NCBI RefSeq assembly: GCF_033568475.1
Contig: NC_133122.1
Span: 8,949,201 to 9,013,200 of the forward strand
DNA length: 64,000 bases
Source: Henckelia pumila
Lineage: Eukaryota > Streptophyta > Magnoliopsida > Lamiales > Gesneriaceae
Direction: 5' to 3'
Position numbers and translations under genes: made by a program. Positions 37,193 through 49,570 of this stretch are shown one piece after another. Below the pieces are notes generated by a model. That model made no database searches. It saw nothing but the letters and a program-made list of their open reading frames with translations, and was not told the origin of the DNA. How positions within the stretch are numbered: the stretch's first letter is position 1; every line of letters starts with the position of its first letter.

Positions 37193-37408
37193 CCGGGCAG
37201 CGATTGGATCGCTGCCCGGTGGGGCAGCAATTGTTGCTGCCCCGGGCGGCACACGGCGCCGCCCAAAGGGGGCGACCGTCGCCGCCCAGGGCGGCGCACG
37301 GCGCCGCCCAGGGCAGCGCACGGCACTGCCCTAAGGGGGCAGCCGGGCTGCCCCCGGCCCGCGCCCCGGGTGCGGGCCGGCCCGGGAGTGTCCCGGGCAG
37401 CCCGCGGG
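37193..37408 (+). repeat. GC-rich tandem stem-loop array in copia B leader
   Basis: Same start and end as in copia A, but about seven units instead of twelve. Unit 1 at 37193-37219 is identical. Unit 2 (37221-37243) has GGGGCAGCAA/TTGCTGCCCC where copia A has GGGGCAGCGA/TCGCTGCCCC. The last stem has GCCCGGG/CCCGGGC where copia A has ACCCGGG/CCCGGGT. Two units carry single mismatches. Confidence 0.85.
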
Positions 37409-37617
37409 AAAAATTATATTTTTATTAATTTTAATATTTAAAATTTTATTTTTGGTCCGGTCAAAAATTGTTTTTGATTGGTTCACGAGATTTCGGATCG
37501 AATTGTTCGAGTCCGTAAATTTTAAAATTGATTTTGGATAAATTTGAATTTTTGGAAAATTTTAATATTTTATCCGTAAATTGAATTTTGAAATCAATTA
37601 TTTTGGTACAATTGATG

Positions 37618-37765
37618 ATAAGATATGATCTTATGATATATTAAGTAAAATATGATTTTATTTGTAAAATTGGATTTTATAGATAAAATATGATTTTATT
37701 TGATATAGAGATAAAATATGATTTTATATGTGAAATGAGATTTTATATATAAAATATGATTTTAT
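37618..37765 (+). repeat. AT-rich tandem stem-loop array in copia B leader
   Basis: Seven ATAAAAT-ATG-ATTTTAT-type units in the same order as in copia A, beginning with the ATAAGAT/ATCTTAT unit at 37618. Confidence 0.75.
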
Positions 37766-38453
37766 CTTGTTTAAATTTGAATTGCCACAGCATGTTATCC
37801 AATAAATTAATTTTGAATTAAATGTTATTGGATAAGGATGATCGATTGCCATGACCAATTTTGTGGGTGTATGTTAGGAATTTACATTTTGTCTTTATTA
37901 TTGTTGGTTTTATTAATGGGCCTGGTTTATGGCCCGATATGAATGTCATATGTAATAAAAGTGGGCTTGGTTTATAGCCCGTTCCCACCCCCTAAAAATG
38001 TATCCCCTACTTGTCATTGTTATTTATTGTAAATACATTAGATTTAGTGGGAGATCAAGATTTGAAGATGGTGGGCCCAGCAGACAATGAAGACTGAAGA
38101 AATGTAAATTGGAAGCATATGTAATAGGATTGCATTTGCATACTGCATATTACCTAGGATTGGACTAAGACCCGTGATTGGCAACCACGGGTCAATTAGA
38201 AATGGAATCGATCATCCTATATAATATGTGATATTATGATTGTATGCATGTTTAGACATAAATTGCGTGAATCCGGCAATGCATGCAATAAATTAAATAT
38301 GATGAGACAAATATTTTTATAATTAAAAATCCCTCATTTTAAATATGATTTAAAATTTATATCAAGATAAATAAAGGAAATTTAAATATTGTTTAAATGT
38401 TCCTACCTTCCATCAACGGTCAATGTATGTGATGATACCCGCGGATACGGTCC

Positions 38454-38737
38454 GGCTCATATTATTGGGGGGGCCCGTCCGTCGGAAAGCTGTACATTGG
38501 ATCGACAAATGTTGTAAGTTGGGTGGAACTCCCATGGGATCGGCTCATATTATTGGGGGATCCACATGGCGACCGTCCATCACAACTTAATATTGATGGG
38601 TCATCTTGACATGTCACTTTAAACGGCGTCATATTATTGGGCCCTTATTGGACATGAGGTAAACACATGGGGGTTGCTTTGGAAGCAATTGGGCTCTACC
38701 TTTTGAGAATTATGGTTGGCTGATATTATTCGGGACC
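38454..38737 (+). repeat. four copies of a CATATTATTGGG motif in copia B leader
   Basis: Copies at 38454, 38542, 38625 and 38718 match those of copia A in sequence and spacing. They lie between the AT array and the ORF. Confidence 0.7.
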
Positions 38738-38923
38738 ATAAGTTTGTCAATTGGACTCCATGTTCTCACTAAGGAAAAAGTTTCCCGTTTTCACTAGAGG
38801 GTGGTGAAATCGTTAAAATAGTGGGAGTGAGATTCATAAAATTAAATTCGCCTATTTTATGTCTTAGTAAATTGTTAAACAATCATTGATATATGTCTGT
38901 TTTCCTTTTCAGTATTTCATACA

Positions 38924-41900
38924 ATGAATTCGCGAAATCCTTTATTCTCGATCCTCGAACAAAACAAGCTGACTGGCGCCAACTATACGGAATGGTTCCG
39001 GAAGTTGAAGATTGTCTTAACTTCGGAGAAAATGCTCTACGTGTTAGAGAAAGCACCTCCGAAGGAAGCACCAGCTGACATAAGTCCGGAGGAATTGGCC
39101 AAACTTGATGCATGGTGTGACCATGACATCAAGACCAAATGCTATATGCAAGCCTCGATGTCTGATGAACTCCAGAGGCGATTTGAGGACACGGTGAATG
39201 CTGCTGACATTCACGCGCAACTCAAGGAACTTTTTGGGGCTCAGTCGAGGGCTGAAAGGTTCTCTACTGTTAAGGAGTTGATGACGTGCCGCATGCGTGA
39301 AGGGACTTCGGTCCGTGATCATGGGGTACGAGTGATTTGGCTCATACAGAAGTTAGCGACCCTTGATTTGGTGTTGGAGCATGAACTCAATGTGGACTTG
39401 CTGCTTCTATCTCTTCCTTCTTCATTTGATGGATTCGTGATAAATTTTAATATGAACAAGATAGAGGCCACCCTTGAAGAGATGGTCAATATGCTCGTTA
39501 CATATGAATCCACACTTAAGAAGGATAAGCCAGCTTTCTTGGTGGGCTCCTCATCTTCTGCTAAGACGGGGCCAAGTATGAAGGGCAAGAAACGTTCTGC
39601 CCCACCCAAGAAAGTGGAACCCGAGAAGAAGCAAAAGACAAAGGCTTCAAACAATGGAAAATCCAAGGATGTTTGCCATTACTGCAAGAAGCCGGGTCAT
39701 TGGAAGCGCAACTGCAAGGAGTATCTTGAGCAGTTAGGAACTGCAAAGGGTATGTTCTATATCGAAATAAACATGTCACTTAATACAACTTCTTGGGTAT
39801 TGGATACCGGATGTGGATCTCACATTTGCAATGATTTGCAGGTGATGACAAGAAGTCGCAGGCTTAGAATGGGTAAGACCCAGCTGAGGCTCGGGAATGG
39901 TTCCAGAGTTGAAGCTACGGCCATTGGAGATGTTTGTTTGATTTTGCAGAATGGTTTTAAATTATTGTTGAGAGATGTTTTATTTGTGCCAGATTTAATT
40001 AAAAACATTATTTCTATTTCTATGCTTGATAGAGATGGTTATTCTTGTAATTTTGTGAATGGGATTTGCAATATTTACAAGAATGAATGTTTAATTGGAA
40101 ATGGACAACTTGAAAACGATCTATACAATTTAAAACTAAAAGACGTTCCAGTGAATTGTATTGACAAACCGGCGACAACAAACAAAAGGAAAATCGATAG
40201 TCAAAACCCGGCAAACCTTTGGCACGCTAGACTAGGTCATATTTCCTCAAGGAGGATGAACAAGCTAGTGGGAGAGGGCATGTTTGATATGTCTGATATT
40301 AACTCTCTACCTACTTGTGAATCCTGCCTAAAAGGAAAAATGACTAAATCTCCTTTTAAGGGGAAACCTGAGCGTAGTCAAAATCTGTTGGATTTGATCC
40401 ATACAGATGTTTGTGGTCCATTTAGAGTAGGGACTCAACATGGCCACACCTACTTCATTACCTTTACTGATGATTATTCAAGGTATGGGTATTTATATTT
40501 AATGAAATATAAGTCTGAAGCATTTGAAAAGTTCAAAGAATTCAGGGCTGAAGTAGAAAACAAGCTAGGTAAAAGTATTAAAGCACTTCGATCGGATCGA
40601 GGTGGAGAATACTTGAGTACCGAGTTTTTGGACTATCTGAAAGAGAATGGGATTCTCTCTCAGTGGACTCCTCCTATGACACCACAGCTTAATGGTGTAT
40701 CGGAGCGTCGTAATCAAACTTTGTTGGACATGGTTCGATCTATGATGAGCTTCACTGAGCTTCCACCTTCGTTTTGGGGCTATGCGCTTAAAACGGCGGT
40801 ATTGTTGTTGAACAACGTCCACACTAAAGCAGTGGACAAAACACCATACGAGTTATGGAATGGCAAAGCTCCTAAGTATTCGTACTTGAGGATTTGGGGA
40901 TGTCCTGCTTACGTGAAGCGGACAGTGGGAGATAAGTTGGATAGTCGATCCAGCTTATGTTATTTTGTAGGGTATCCGAAAAATTCAATCGGATATTATT
41001 TCTATTATCCTGCTGAAACAAAGGTGTTTGTTTCTAGGAATGCCACCTTCTTGGAGAAGGAGTTCTTATTGGATAAGAAAGGCGAGATGATGGAACTCGA
41101 AGAAGTTCGAGAAGAACCCAAAATACAAAATAACGATCCTACACCTCAGGAACCATTGCTGGACACGCCTGCACCTAGAAGATCCGAAAGGACTTCTAGA
41201 CCTCCAGTTCGATATGGTCTTCTTCTTGAAGGGGATCAAGATGAACCCGACATTGGATGTGATCCAAGAAACTTCAAGGAAGCAATTTCTGATGCGGATT
41301 CGAATTTATGGCTTGAAGCTATGCAGTCAGAATTGGATTCGATGCATACAAACCAAGTTTGGTCTTTAGTAGATCCTCCCGATGGAATTGTTCCGATAGG
41401 GTGTAAATGGATCTACAAAAGAAAGCTTGGGCCTGATGGTAAGGTATTGACCTACAAGGCGCGATTGGTGGCTAAAGGTTATACTCAAAGGCAAGGAGTT
41501 GACTATGATGAAACCTTTTCACCAGTTGCAATTTTCAAGTCCATAAGAATCCTGATTGCCATAGCTGCATGGTATGACTATGAGATATGGCAAATGGATG
41601 TGAAGACTGCTTTTCTTAATGGAGACATTAAGGAAGAAATCTATATGAAGCAGCCTGAGGGGTTCACATCCATGGGAAGCGAGCATAAGGTATGCAAGCT
41701 TCAGAGATCAATTTATGGTCTAAAACAAGCATCAAGAAGTTGGAACCAGAAATTTGATGAAACAATAAAAGATTTTGGTTTCATCAAGAACCCGGAGGAA
41801 CCGTGCGTGTACAAGAAAGTAGTTAAGGATGCGGTGACATTCTTAGTACTTTATGTTGATGACATCCTACTCATTGGGAATGATGTAGGGATGTTGCAGT

Positions 41901-42838
41901 CAACAAAGATATGGTTATCAGGTAGATTTTCGATGAAGGATTTGGGAGAGGCATCCTACATTCTTGGGATACAGATCTATAGAGATAGGTCTAAGAGAAT
42001 GATAGGACTCACTCAATCAACCTACATCGATACCATATTGAAACGGTTTTCAATCGATGGGTCCAAAAGAGGACATCTACCCATGTGTCATGGAGTTTCT
42101 CTATCCAAGTCTATGTGTCCCAAGACTGATGAAGAGATAGAGAATATGACACATGTACCATATGCGTCAGCTATAGGTAGTATCATGTATGGGATGATAT
42201 CTACCAGACCGGATGTAGCATTTGCTCTGAGTGTCACGAGCAGATATTAGGCTAATTCTGGTCAAATGCATTGGAAAGCCGTGAAGGACATTCTTAAGTA
42301 CTTACGAAGGACTAAGAATATGTTCATGGTATATGGAGGACGAGATCTGAAATTGGAAGGCTATACCGACTCTAGCTTCCAAAGTGACGTGGATGACTCG
42401 AAGTCAACCTCTGGATTTGTGTTCATGCTCAATGGCGGTGCTGTCTCTTGGAAGAGTTCCAAGCAGGACACCACAGCGGATTCCACCACTGAGGCTGAAT
42501 ACATTGCAGCATCAGCTGCTGCTAAAGAGGCCGTTTGGATGAGGAAGTTCGTCCAAGAGTTGGGCGTCATTCCTGAATTTGTTGGTCCAGTCCCGGTGTA
42601 CTGTGACAACACGGGTGCCGTTGCTCAAGCAAAGGAACCAAGGTCTCATCAAAGATCCAAACACGTACTGAGGAAATACCACATCATCCGGGAGATTGTG
42701 GAAAGAGGAGACATCACTGTCGAACGAGTGGCCTCTGCAGACAATATCGCTGATCCGCTTACTAAGCCCTTGCCAGGATCATTGTTTGACAAACATCGCG
42801 AAGCAATGGGTCTACGTAGTATGACTAGTTGGCTATAG
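38924..42838 (+). CDS. copia B gag-pol polyprotein, one nonsense codon
   Basis: One frame of 1304 codons, broken only by TAG at 42248-42250 (copia A has CAG there). Gag covers residues 1-250 with a UBN2-like capsid region; zinc knuckle C251-C254-H259-C264. Protease DTG at 294-296. GAG-pre-integrase around NLWHARLGHIS with H434/H439/C465/C468. Integrase D495, D558 and E594 (SERRN). RT runs from about 806 with MDVKTAFLNGDI and YVDD at 977-980. RNase H is downstream of the stop: YTDSS, TEAEYIA, YCDNTG and ADPLTK. The ATG lies 11 bases after a splice-acceptor-like site. The single ORF order protease-integrase-RT-RNase H is Ty1/copia. It would make all but RNase H unless the stop is read through. 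Confidence 0.95.
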
Positions 42839-42852
42839 GGCAAGTGGGAGAT

Positions 42853-44716
42853 TGAAAGAGTGGGTGCCCAGTGAGCCAACTTGTGGCTATGGGCTTTGAT
42901 GACTCTTTGTACAAACGATCTTTTGTTTAATGTAATTTACACTTTTATTAATGGCAATGACTTTATCTTTCTTCATATTGTTATATTATGATATACTATT
43001 GTTGTTTTGATAAAGACCTTGAATATACTATAGTGTATGTAAGATGTGGTAGAACATGGGGATGTCTATCATGAAATACATCTTATAGTCACTGTATATT
43101 CTAAACTGTTCCTAGTCGATTGAGCCGTCCGATAATAAGGATAAGGATCGCTCGAGTTTGAGACTAGCATTTGCGATGCGGAGTACCACGTTTCATTGGT
43201 AGGGAACATGGAGATGTTCGAAGCATGCAAATGGATATTCATAGGATGAATAATCGAACTACCCTATCCGGACATTCCAAGTGGTTATCACTTATCGAGT
43301 GGATAAAGTCCGCGGTTTTGGTTGTACACCATTAGTCCTTACTACTTGAAACATCATGGAGACTCTATATGCTAGTACTGTGCTTTGACTCGTTTACCGA
43401 CTCTATGGGGGTCATCAGGTGTCGGGATTGGGTACAGTTACAACACATATAGGAGTAGATGCATTGTTGTCAAGGATTCACCACATACTTGCGAGTGTGG
43501 ATATCCTATGCGATCTGAGGAGATATTAGTGTGACGAATCTCTGGCCAGAGTACTTGATGTGATTTAAGAAATGGTTTCTTAGTAGCACATGCGATGTCA
43601 CTAATTTGATCTTCAAGATGTATTGCATAGTTATCGAATCTTGAGCGACTCTCGATATACCAATGGTTGTTGATTCGATCGGGATATATGGATGAAGGGA
43701 CCGTACTGTACGCTAACCAAAATCTACTGGTTCTTGTAGGCACTATCAGTGATACCTAGGGAATCATGGGGCGATGTTGCTAGGCGCTTTACCATGATTC
43801 GTTGGGCAAGTCGGAAATCGTTGTTCCGAGTCACAAGGAGTTGTGAGCCCACGGCTAGCTGTATCCCTGAACCATTGAGGGTCACACAGTGTAATGGAGT
43901 TTTAATCCCCGTTGAGATAGTTAAATTTAAAGAGTTAAATTTATTGAATAAAGAAGTTGGACTTCTTAAATAAGAGTAAGGGAGTAGGATTTCCTAAAAT
44001 GACATAGGGATGTACATTTTTGGAAACCACTGAATTCGGATTCAGAAAAATTTATCTTGACTTTAAAATGTGCAGAAATGGTTTCTGTGCACATTGGTAA
44101 AATCGGTTTATCAATCGGAGTCACGATGAATTTTATATTAATTTCTGAACATGCGGGCTTTGCTTGTCGGGCCTCAACTTATGACTAATGGGCCCTAAGG
44201 TGTTAGTGGTCTGCATTATAAATAAGTTATTGCAGTACAGAAATTACACACAGTTGGTCATAATTTTGAGAGACAGTTTTCGAAAAAAAACCCTAGCTCT
44301 CTCTAGAAATTCGGCCGCCCCTCCCTCTCTCTGTCAGAGATTTTCCGGTCTGTGATTTTGAATTGCAGACAGGATTAGCGAATCAAATTCGTTATTCTCT
44401 TCGCAGAAAACTTCTGATAGATTTTCTAGTGCAATCTATCAGAGGGATTAAACCTCCATTCGTGGACCTGATTGAAGGAAAGATTGTTCATCAGTTCCAG
44501 GGAGATACAAGAAGCGCAGAGAAATCTGTGTGGTGTCCAATAATCTCGCTTCGAGATTGAAGGTAAAATTTAATAATAGTTATTTAATTTTACACACACA
44601 AATAATTTAATCGTATGGTTGATACCCACACTATGGAATTGTTCCATACTAAAAATTTTAAACTTCCGCTGCACCGGGTATCAATCGTGATTGATCTGAA
44701 CGCCAGTTTTCCAACA
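42853..44716 (+). repeat. 3' LTR of copia B (subtype of solo LTR C)
   Basis: 1864 bp. Starts TGAAAGAG and has CAACTTGTGGC, a TTAATGGCAATGAC insertion, AAACTGTTCC and GAACATGCGGGC, all shared with solo LTR C and not with its own 5' LTR. TATA box 44217-44224. Confidence 0.95.
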
Positions 44717-45635
44717 CATATAAGCACATATATCATGCCGGATATCTCGGTCAGTACTTACGTACCTTTCTAAGGCAGATCCTAGAAGTTCCACTCTAGA
44801 TTCCAAGCCTAGCATCCCTTGCTACCAGTATACAATGCAAATACTCATGCATCACTATTTAAGTTCTAAAAGCCTTAACTAAGCTAGCAGATACTCCTAA
44901 ATAATTTAAGGAGACCAAAGCTATACTTGCGTCCGTCGTCAGCCCACTGATGGCGACTATCCCACAACTTTGGCACAACTCCTACTGCAGCTCCGCAGCT
45001 TCAAGTAAAGCTCCACTACTTGGACACCGCTCCGCTACTATGTTAGACACTGTCTGACTATACTAAAATATAATCCCTACTCCAAATCTAAAATAAGAGT
45101 ACCCAAAGCCCTAAAATAGAGCCACGTGGGCGAAGGAGAGGAATCAGGTGCAAATAACAAATGATCTCCTCGACCCATATTTATAGGCGCGGGTTCGGAC
45201 CGTCCGAACTGGAATTCGGACCGTCCGATCCTTGCATGCGTGACAAGTGTCACAGCCAACACTTCGGACCGTCCGTTCAGGACTTCGGATTGTCCGATCC
45301 CGATATTACGTCATCCATGACATCATCCTCTCGGACACCTGGCTGGGTACTGATCGGATCGTCCGATCATTGACTTCGGAGCGTCCGATCTTGATGATCC
45401 TCCGAACTCAATCGTGGCATCCGAACCCATCCAAGTTCGGATGGTCCGATCCTAGATCGGATCCTCCGATCTTGCTCGAGTTCGAAACCAACCGACCCAT
45501 TTCCGAGCGTCCTAGATCCATTTCCGGACTCCGTTAATCCATATAAAATTTCCTTAATCATGTTTTACTTAATCTAAAAATGATCTCTTGATTAATTACC
45601 CATTAATCACTAATTCTGGATACGGGTTACTACAT
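44717..45635 (-). repeat. family P gypsy LTR fragment
   Basis: Minus strand starts TGTAGTAACCCG at 45635 and follows the order of element E's LTR: ATTAATTAC-type start, palindrome cluster, TATA box, then GGATATCTCGGTCAGTA near 44740. The 3' part is cut by copia B at 44716. No coding frame of note. Confidence 0.8.
45178..45471 (-). promoter_or_regulatory. eight palindromes and TATA box of the family P LTR fragment
   Basis: Units run from GTTCGGACCGTCCGAAC (45193) to GATCGGATCCTCCGATC (45455-45471). On the minus strand they precede TATAAATA at 45178-45185. Central triplets vary (CCG, ATT, ATC, AGC, ATG) while arms are kept. Confidence 0.8.
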
Positions 45636-46660
45636 AAAGAACTATTTTCAGATCGTTCATCTCATATCTGCTCTGGAATATAAATTGTAGCTGAATTTGT
45701 GATTATCTCACACACTGTGGCATATTTACAATTCCATTCCTTCTGCTTCATCATTTAGCTTCCATTCTCTTAGCTTCAGCTCTTCTAACCCTATCTATGT
45801 ATTTCATAAAATGTTTCAGTCGTCAACATTTACTCATACATAGTCTCTGAATTCAAACCATGAATAACCAATTCAATATTGAACTTCTTAATCATCTACA
45901 ATTTAACGAATCATAGTAGGCTTTGCAAATCTAGAAATGCATTCTTCAGTAGTCAAATTGCTCTGCTTCTGATTGATATAATCTATTTTCTGGATATTCT
46001 TCTTTCTTGGCATAATATTCTTTTTCTCATCATTTCTATCTGCTGTGGCAAAGAACCATTAATCAAACTCTGTTCTAAGCACTTACCAACAAATCAACAT
46101 ATCTCTTTTCTTTTATAATTTCTTCATCATAATCTATCAGCTGATTGCTAGGTCTTGAATTGGATATACAATAAATCTGATACGACATTCATCTGTATCT
46201 TTCAAGAAATTTGAACAATTGATCAAGTTATTCAAACCAACTTCTACCTGCAATAACATCTATTAATTCGCTGATATACTATTCGGTTCAATCAAAGATA
46301 CTTCTTTCAGCTGAGCCATACAGTTCTGTTCAGTCTGACCATACAATTCTGTTCAGTCTGGGGTGCTTACGTCACCCAAAGAACACTGTTATTCAATTGG
46401 GGTGCTTACATCACCCGGAGAATCTTATAATAAAAGCAGTAAGAAATTCAAAAATTTACTTACAAATCGGTAAAAAATTCAAAAATTTACAAATCAGTAA
46501 ATCAGGTAGTTTCATTTCAAAAGTAGATCATGCTCACATACAATTCATCAAATCGTGAAATCAAGTAATTCATAATCATGCAATACTATAAATGCATGCA
46601 ACTCAATCTACCCCGCTCAGCTTCTGTCTCAGTCCAAGAAACTTACGCTCTGATACCACC
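45636..46660 (-). other. leader and non-coding interior of a family G element
   Basis: Minus strand: primer site TGGTATCAGAGC at 46648-46658 beside the LTR, then about 1 kb without gag or pol signatures. Two short repeats are visible: CAGTTCTGTTCAGTCTG-like (46320-46360) and GGGGTGCTTAC[AG]TCACCC (46360-46420). Cut at 45635 by the family P LTR. The lack of gag suggests deletion or a non-autonomous form. Confidence 0.55.
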
Positions 46661-49101
46661 TGTTGTGGGGACCTCGGGTTGCTAATCTCGTCTTAGGAAA
46701 ACTAATGATTAATAAAATAATTAATCAAACAATTAAAAAGAATATTAAAACCAAGAGCTAATTTTTTTTTATTTTTTTTAAAAATATAAGAACCTCGCTC
46801 GATCGGATGAACTCATCCGATCGAGCAAGCCCAATTCCTCAATTCTCTGGTTTCAGGATTTTCAGGCCGCGCTCGATCCCACATACTCACACGATCGAGC
46901 AAGCTCCAAATTCCAATTCTTTGTTTTTGAAATTTACAGGTCGCGCTCGATCGCATGTACTCACCAGATCGGGCGGGCTACTTTTCCAGAAAATGACAGA
47001 ACACATTTTTCTGCTGTCAACTGGAAACATTCAATCCAAATCATCTAAAACCAACATGAATCATAGTTTATAAAAACTCAAACATGCATATCAACATGTA
47101 TGAAGTTTCAAGCATCAAATCATGCGTTTATTAAATCAAACAAATAGCATAAAAAGCACAAAACACTAAGCTACACTAAGTCTCAATGGTGAGCTTCTAA
47201 AACACAAGTTTCATGTCAAGTTCAATGCTACCTAACGATCATTCTTCAGCTTAAAACCCGAGTCCACACTTGCTAAGTCTCGCTCCCAAGCTAATAACGT
47301 CATCTCAGACTAGCTCCTTCCCCATCTGTTGCAATGAACACATACAAAACAAAGCAACAATCGGATAAACTCCGGTGAGAAATCATTCCCAGTATAAGCG
47401 ACATATAAAGCGTTAAATAAATCATAACGACTCTATTCAAAATCGACTCAACAAATAGAGTAATTAGCGCATCTATCAATCGATCGAGAATTGATTCATA
47501 TATCATCATTGCCATCAAGATTCGTAACCGATCTTGATATGGATATCCATCTATCAAAGTCATCTCAGACTTGAAAATAAGATCACCTCAGATCTTGGCA
47601 TAGAATCAATTCATATCATCATAATATCATAATCATATCGACTCAAAATAAAAGATACACTACCTGAGATGGATCAACAACATCAAAATCAAATTGAAAC
47701 ATAAACAAGTATGTGGTTTTTGCGGGACAACTCAAGAATAGTCGTTCTTGAGTTTCAAATCCCTGACTCGCGATGTCGTCATTATACCTTCGTAGTTCTT
47801 CGGTTTTGAACGCTTCAAATCTAAAACATAGCATCAAAACATTCATATCAAACTTCATTCTATTCAATCATTTTAGAATCGAGTCAAAATCATCAATATA
47901 TCTTCAATCAACATCATTCCAAAGCTCACTTCTTCTTCTTCGGTTCGAATTCGGATTCTTGAGTCGTAATCCTTCAAAACTAGTCTGTAGTCTGAACCTG
48001 AGGAATAAAATTTCTATATCATCAATAAAATATCAAAGAAGATTTTATCTCAGTTATAGGCTATCAAAACGGCTCAAAAACATTGATCGGTAGCGTAGCG
48101 ACTGAAAATCGGTAACCGAAAAAATATCGAAATCAATTCCAACATTAATACCAATTCATACGTATCTTCAAATCAATTCATCTCAATCATAAGCCATCAA
48201 AACCATCATAATCATAATCTATATCAATCGAAACATCTGCTGGAAATCATAACAAGTTCATTCAATAATCAATCTTCGATTCGGTTTCGATATCGGAATG
48301 TATAAACGTTGAAGAACGCATACATAACATCTATTTCTGATATCTACCAACTTTCAATATTCAAAACATGCTGAAGTAGATAAATACTTACATCAATTTG
48401 AAGCCTTCGTCACAAGGATACCAGAACTATTTTCGGAATCAAAATCGGACGATCGGATCAAAAATTACGGCAATTTGAAAATCAAAATTTCAAAAGAAAT
48501 GGATAGGGTTTCGGCTTCCTGTTCCGTTTCTTCAATTTTCTGAATTCTGATATGAAATAACACGTATCAATCTGATTAAATCGGATATGTATATCCAAAA
48601 TTGCACTTTAGTCCCTGAAACTTCAAAAATTACAATTCAGTCCTCGGCCCTCTTTTTAATTCAATTTCAATCCTAAATAATTTAAGAATAATATAATTTA
48701 AATAAAAACTCTAAATATTTCCAAATAAAATATACTCGGATCAAAATTAAATAAATTCGGATTAATTAAATAATCCCGGCCTTTTGCACTTTAGTCTTTC
48801 AAACTTCGATATTTCCAAATCAGTCCCTGATCGGGTTGCATCTTTGAATTAAATATTATTTAATTCCCGAAACTTGGAATTTAATCTTAAATTCCATAAA
48901 TATTCAAATCGAATATTTAATCTTTTAATTTAAGAATTCTTGAAATTTAATTTTCAAAATCCGTAAATTCTCAAATTAAATATTTTCGGCTCGGAAATTA
49001 AATCTTTAATTTCCATAAATTCTCAAATCAATATTTTCCCAAAATATGGAATTTAATTCTCAAATTCCATAATTATTAATCTAATATTTCTGGGCCTTAC
49101 A
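46661..49101 (-). repeat. family G LTR, complete
   Basis: 2441 bp; minus strand TGTAAGGCCCAG...CCCCACAACA. Inverted repeats at 46796-46974. The first 320 bp (48780-49101) consist of degenerate repeats of a GAATTTAATTCTCAAATTCCATA-like unit written here only in part. Inserted in Sirevirus-like gag sequence that resumes at 49102. Confidence 0.85.
46796..46974. repeat. three inverted repeats in the family G LTR, one a perfect 14-bp stem
   Basis: 46797-46810 (GCTCGATCGGATGA) is exactly complementary to 46813-46826 with a 2-base centre. Units 2 (46871-46878/46893-46900) and 3 (46945-46952/46967-46974) keep 8-bp GCTCGATC arms, unit 3 with one mismatch. The layout matches 5318-5511. Confidence 0.8.
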
Positions 49102-49570
49102 ATCTCATTAAGTGCTTGAATGAGTTCTTATTGTGCGAAATCAGACGAGTTAAAGTCAAATACCTCAGTGTCGTCTTCTTCATGTAGAGAGTTAGCCATA
49201 AGACACTGAACTTGCTCTTCCTCGCTTTCTTCGGATGAGCTATCTGTATCGGATGAGTCAGATTCTGTTTCTGCCCATTTGCTTTTACCTTCTTCTCCAA
49301 CTAGAACTCTTTGTTCTTTCTTCTTTCGGAATGTGATCTTCTTCCTTTTTTTCCTTTCTTTTTCTCATAATGCTGCTTTCTTTCTTCGTTCTTAGGCTTA
49401 GTACAATATGCAATGAAGTGGCCTTGCTTGCCAAAGTTAAAAAACGCAGGACCATCCTCTGTATGGTCTTGTTTGTAATAAGGTTTAAATTTTGTTTTAT
49501 TATTACGCATGAATTTTCCAAACCTTTTCATGAAGAGGGACATTGCTTCTCCACTCATCTTGAAACGCCT
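49102..49570 (-). pseudogene. Sirevirus-like copia gag fragment
   Basis: Minus strand reads MSLFMKRFGKFMRNNKTKF, a zinc-knuckle remnant FFNFGKQGHFIAYC (two cysteines replaced by Phe), a Lys/Glu/Arg-rich basic stretch, then after a frame change an acidic Ser-rich segment and CLMAN. That order is typical of Sirevirus gag C-termini. The fragment is cut by the family G LTR at 49101 and by the gypsy F LTR side at about 49570. Confidence 0.6.

Larger units (their letters stand above)
36906..38912 (+). other. putative leader intron of copia B
   Basis: AG|GTAAAATTT at 36904-36906 in U5 and TTTTCCTTTTCAG| ending at 38912 look like plant splice sites. The ORF ATG follows the acceptor by 11 bases. The span would remove the primer site and all leader repeat arrays. 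Copia A keeps both sites (14977 and 17114), and the donor is kept in all LTR copies. This is a prediction from sequence. Confidence 0.45.
35204..44716 (+). mobile_element. Ty1/copia element B, nearly intact, no TSD
   Basis: 5' LTR 35204-37062, primer site 37064, leader, one long ORF, polypurine GCAAGTGGGAGAT at 42840-42852, 3' LTR 42853-44716. The bases before (CCTCT) and after (CATAT) do not match. The left flank is Sirevirus-like LTR and the right flank is a gypsy LTR. The two LTRs belong to different subtypes. It is the only near-complete coding copy of this family in the window. Confidence 0.93.
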
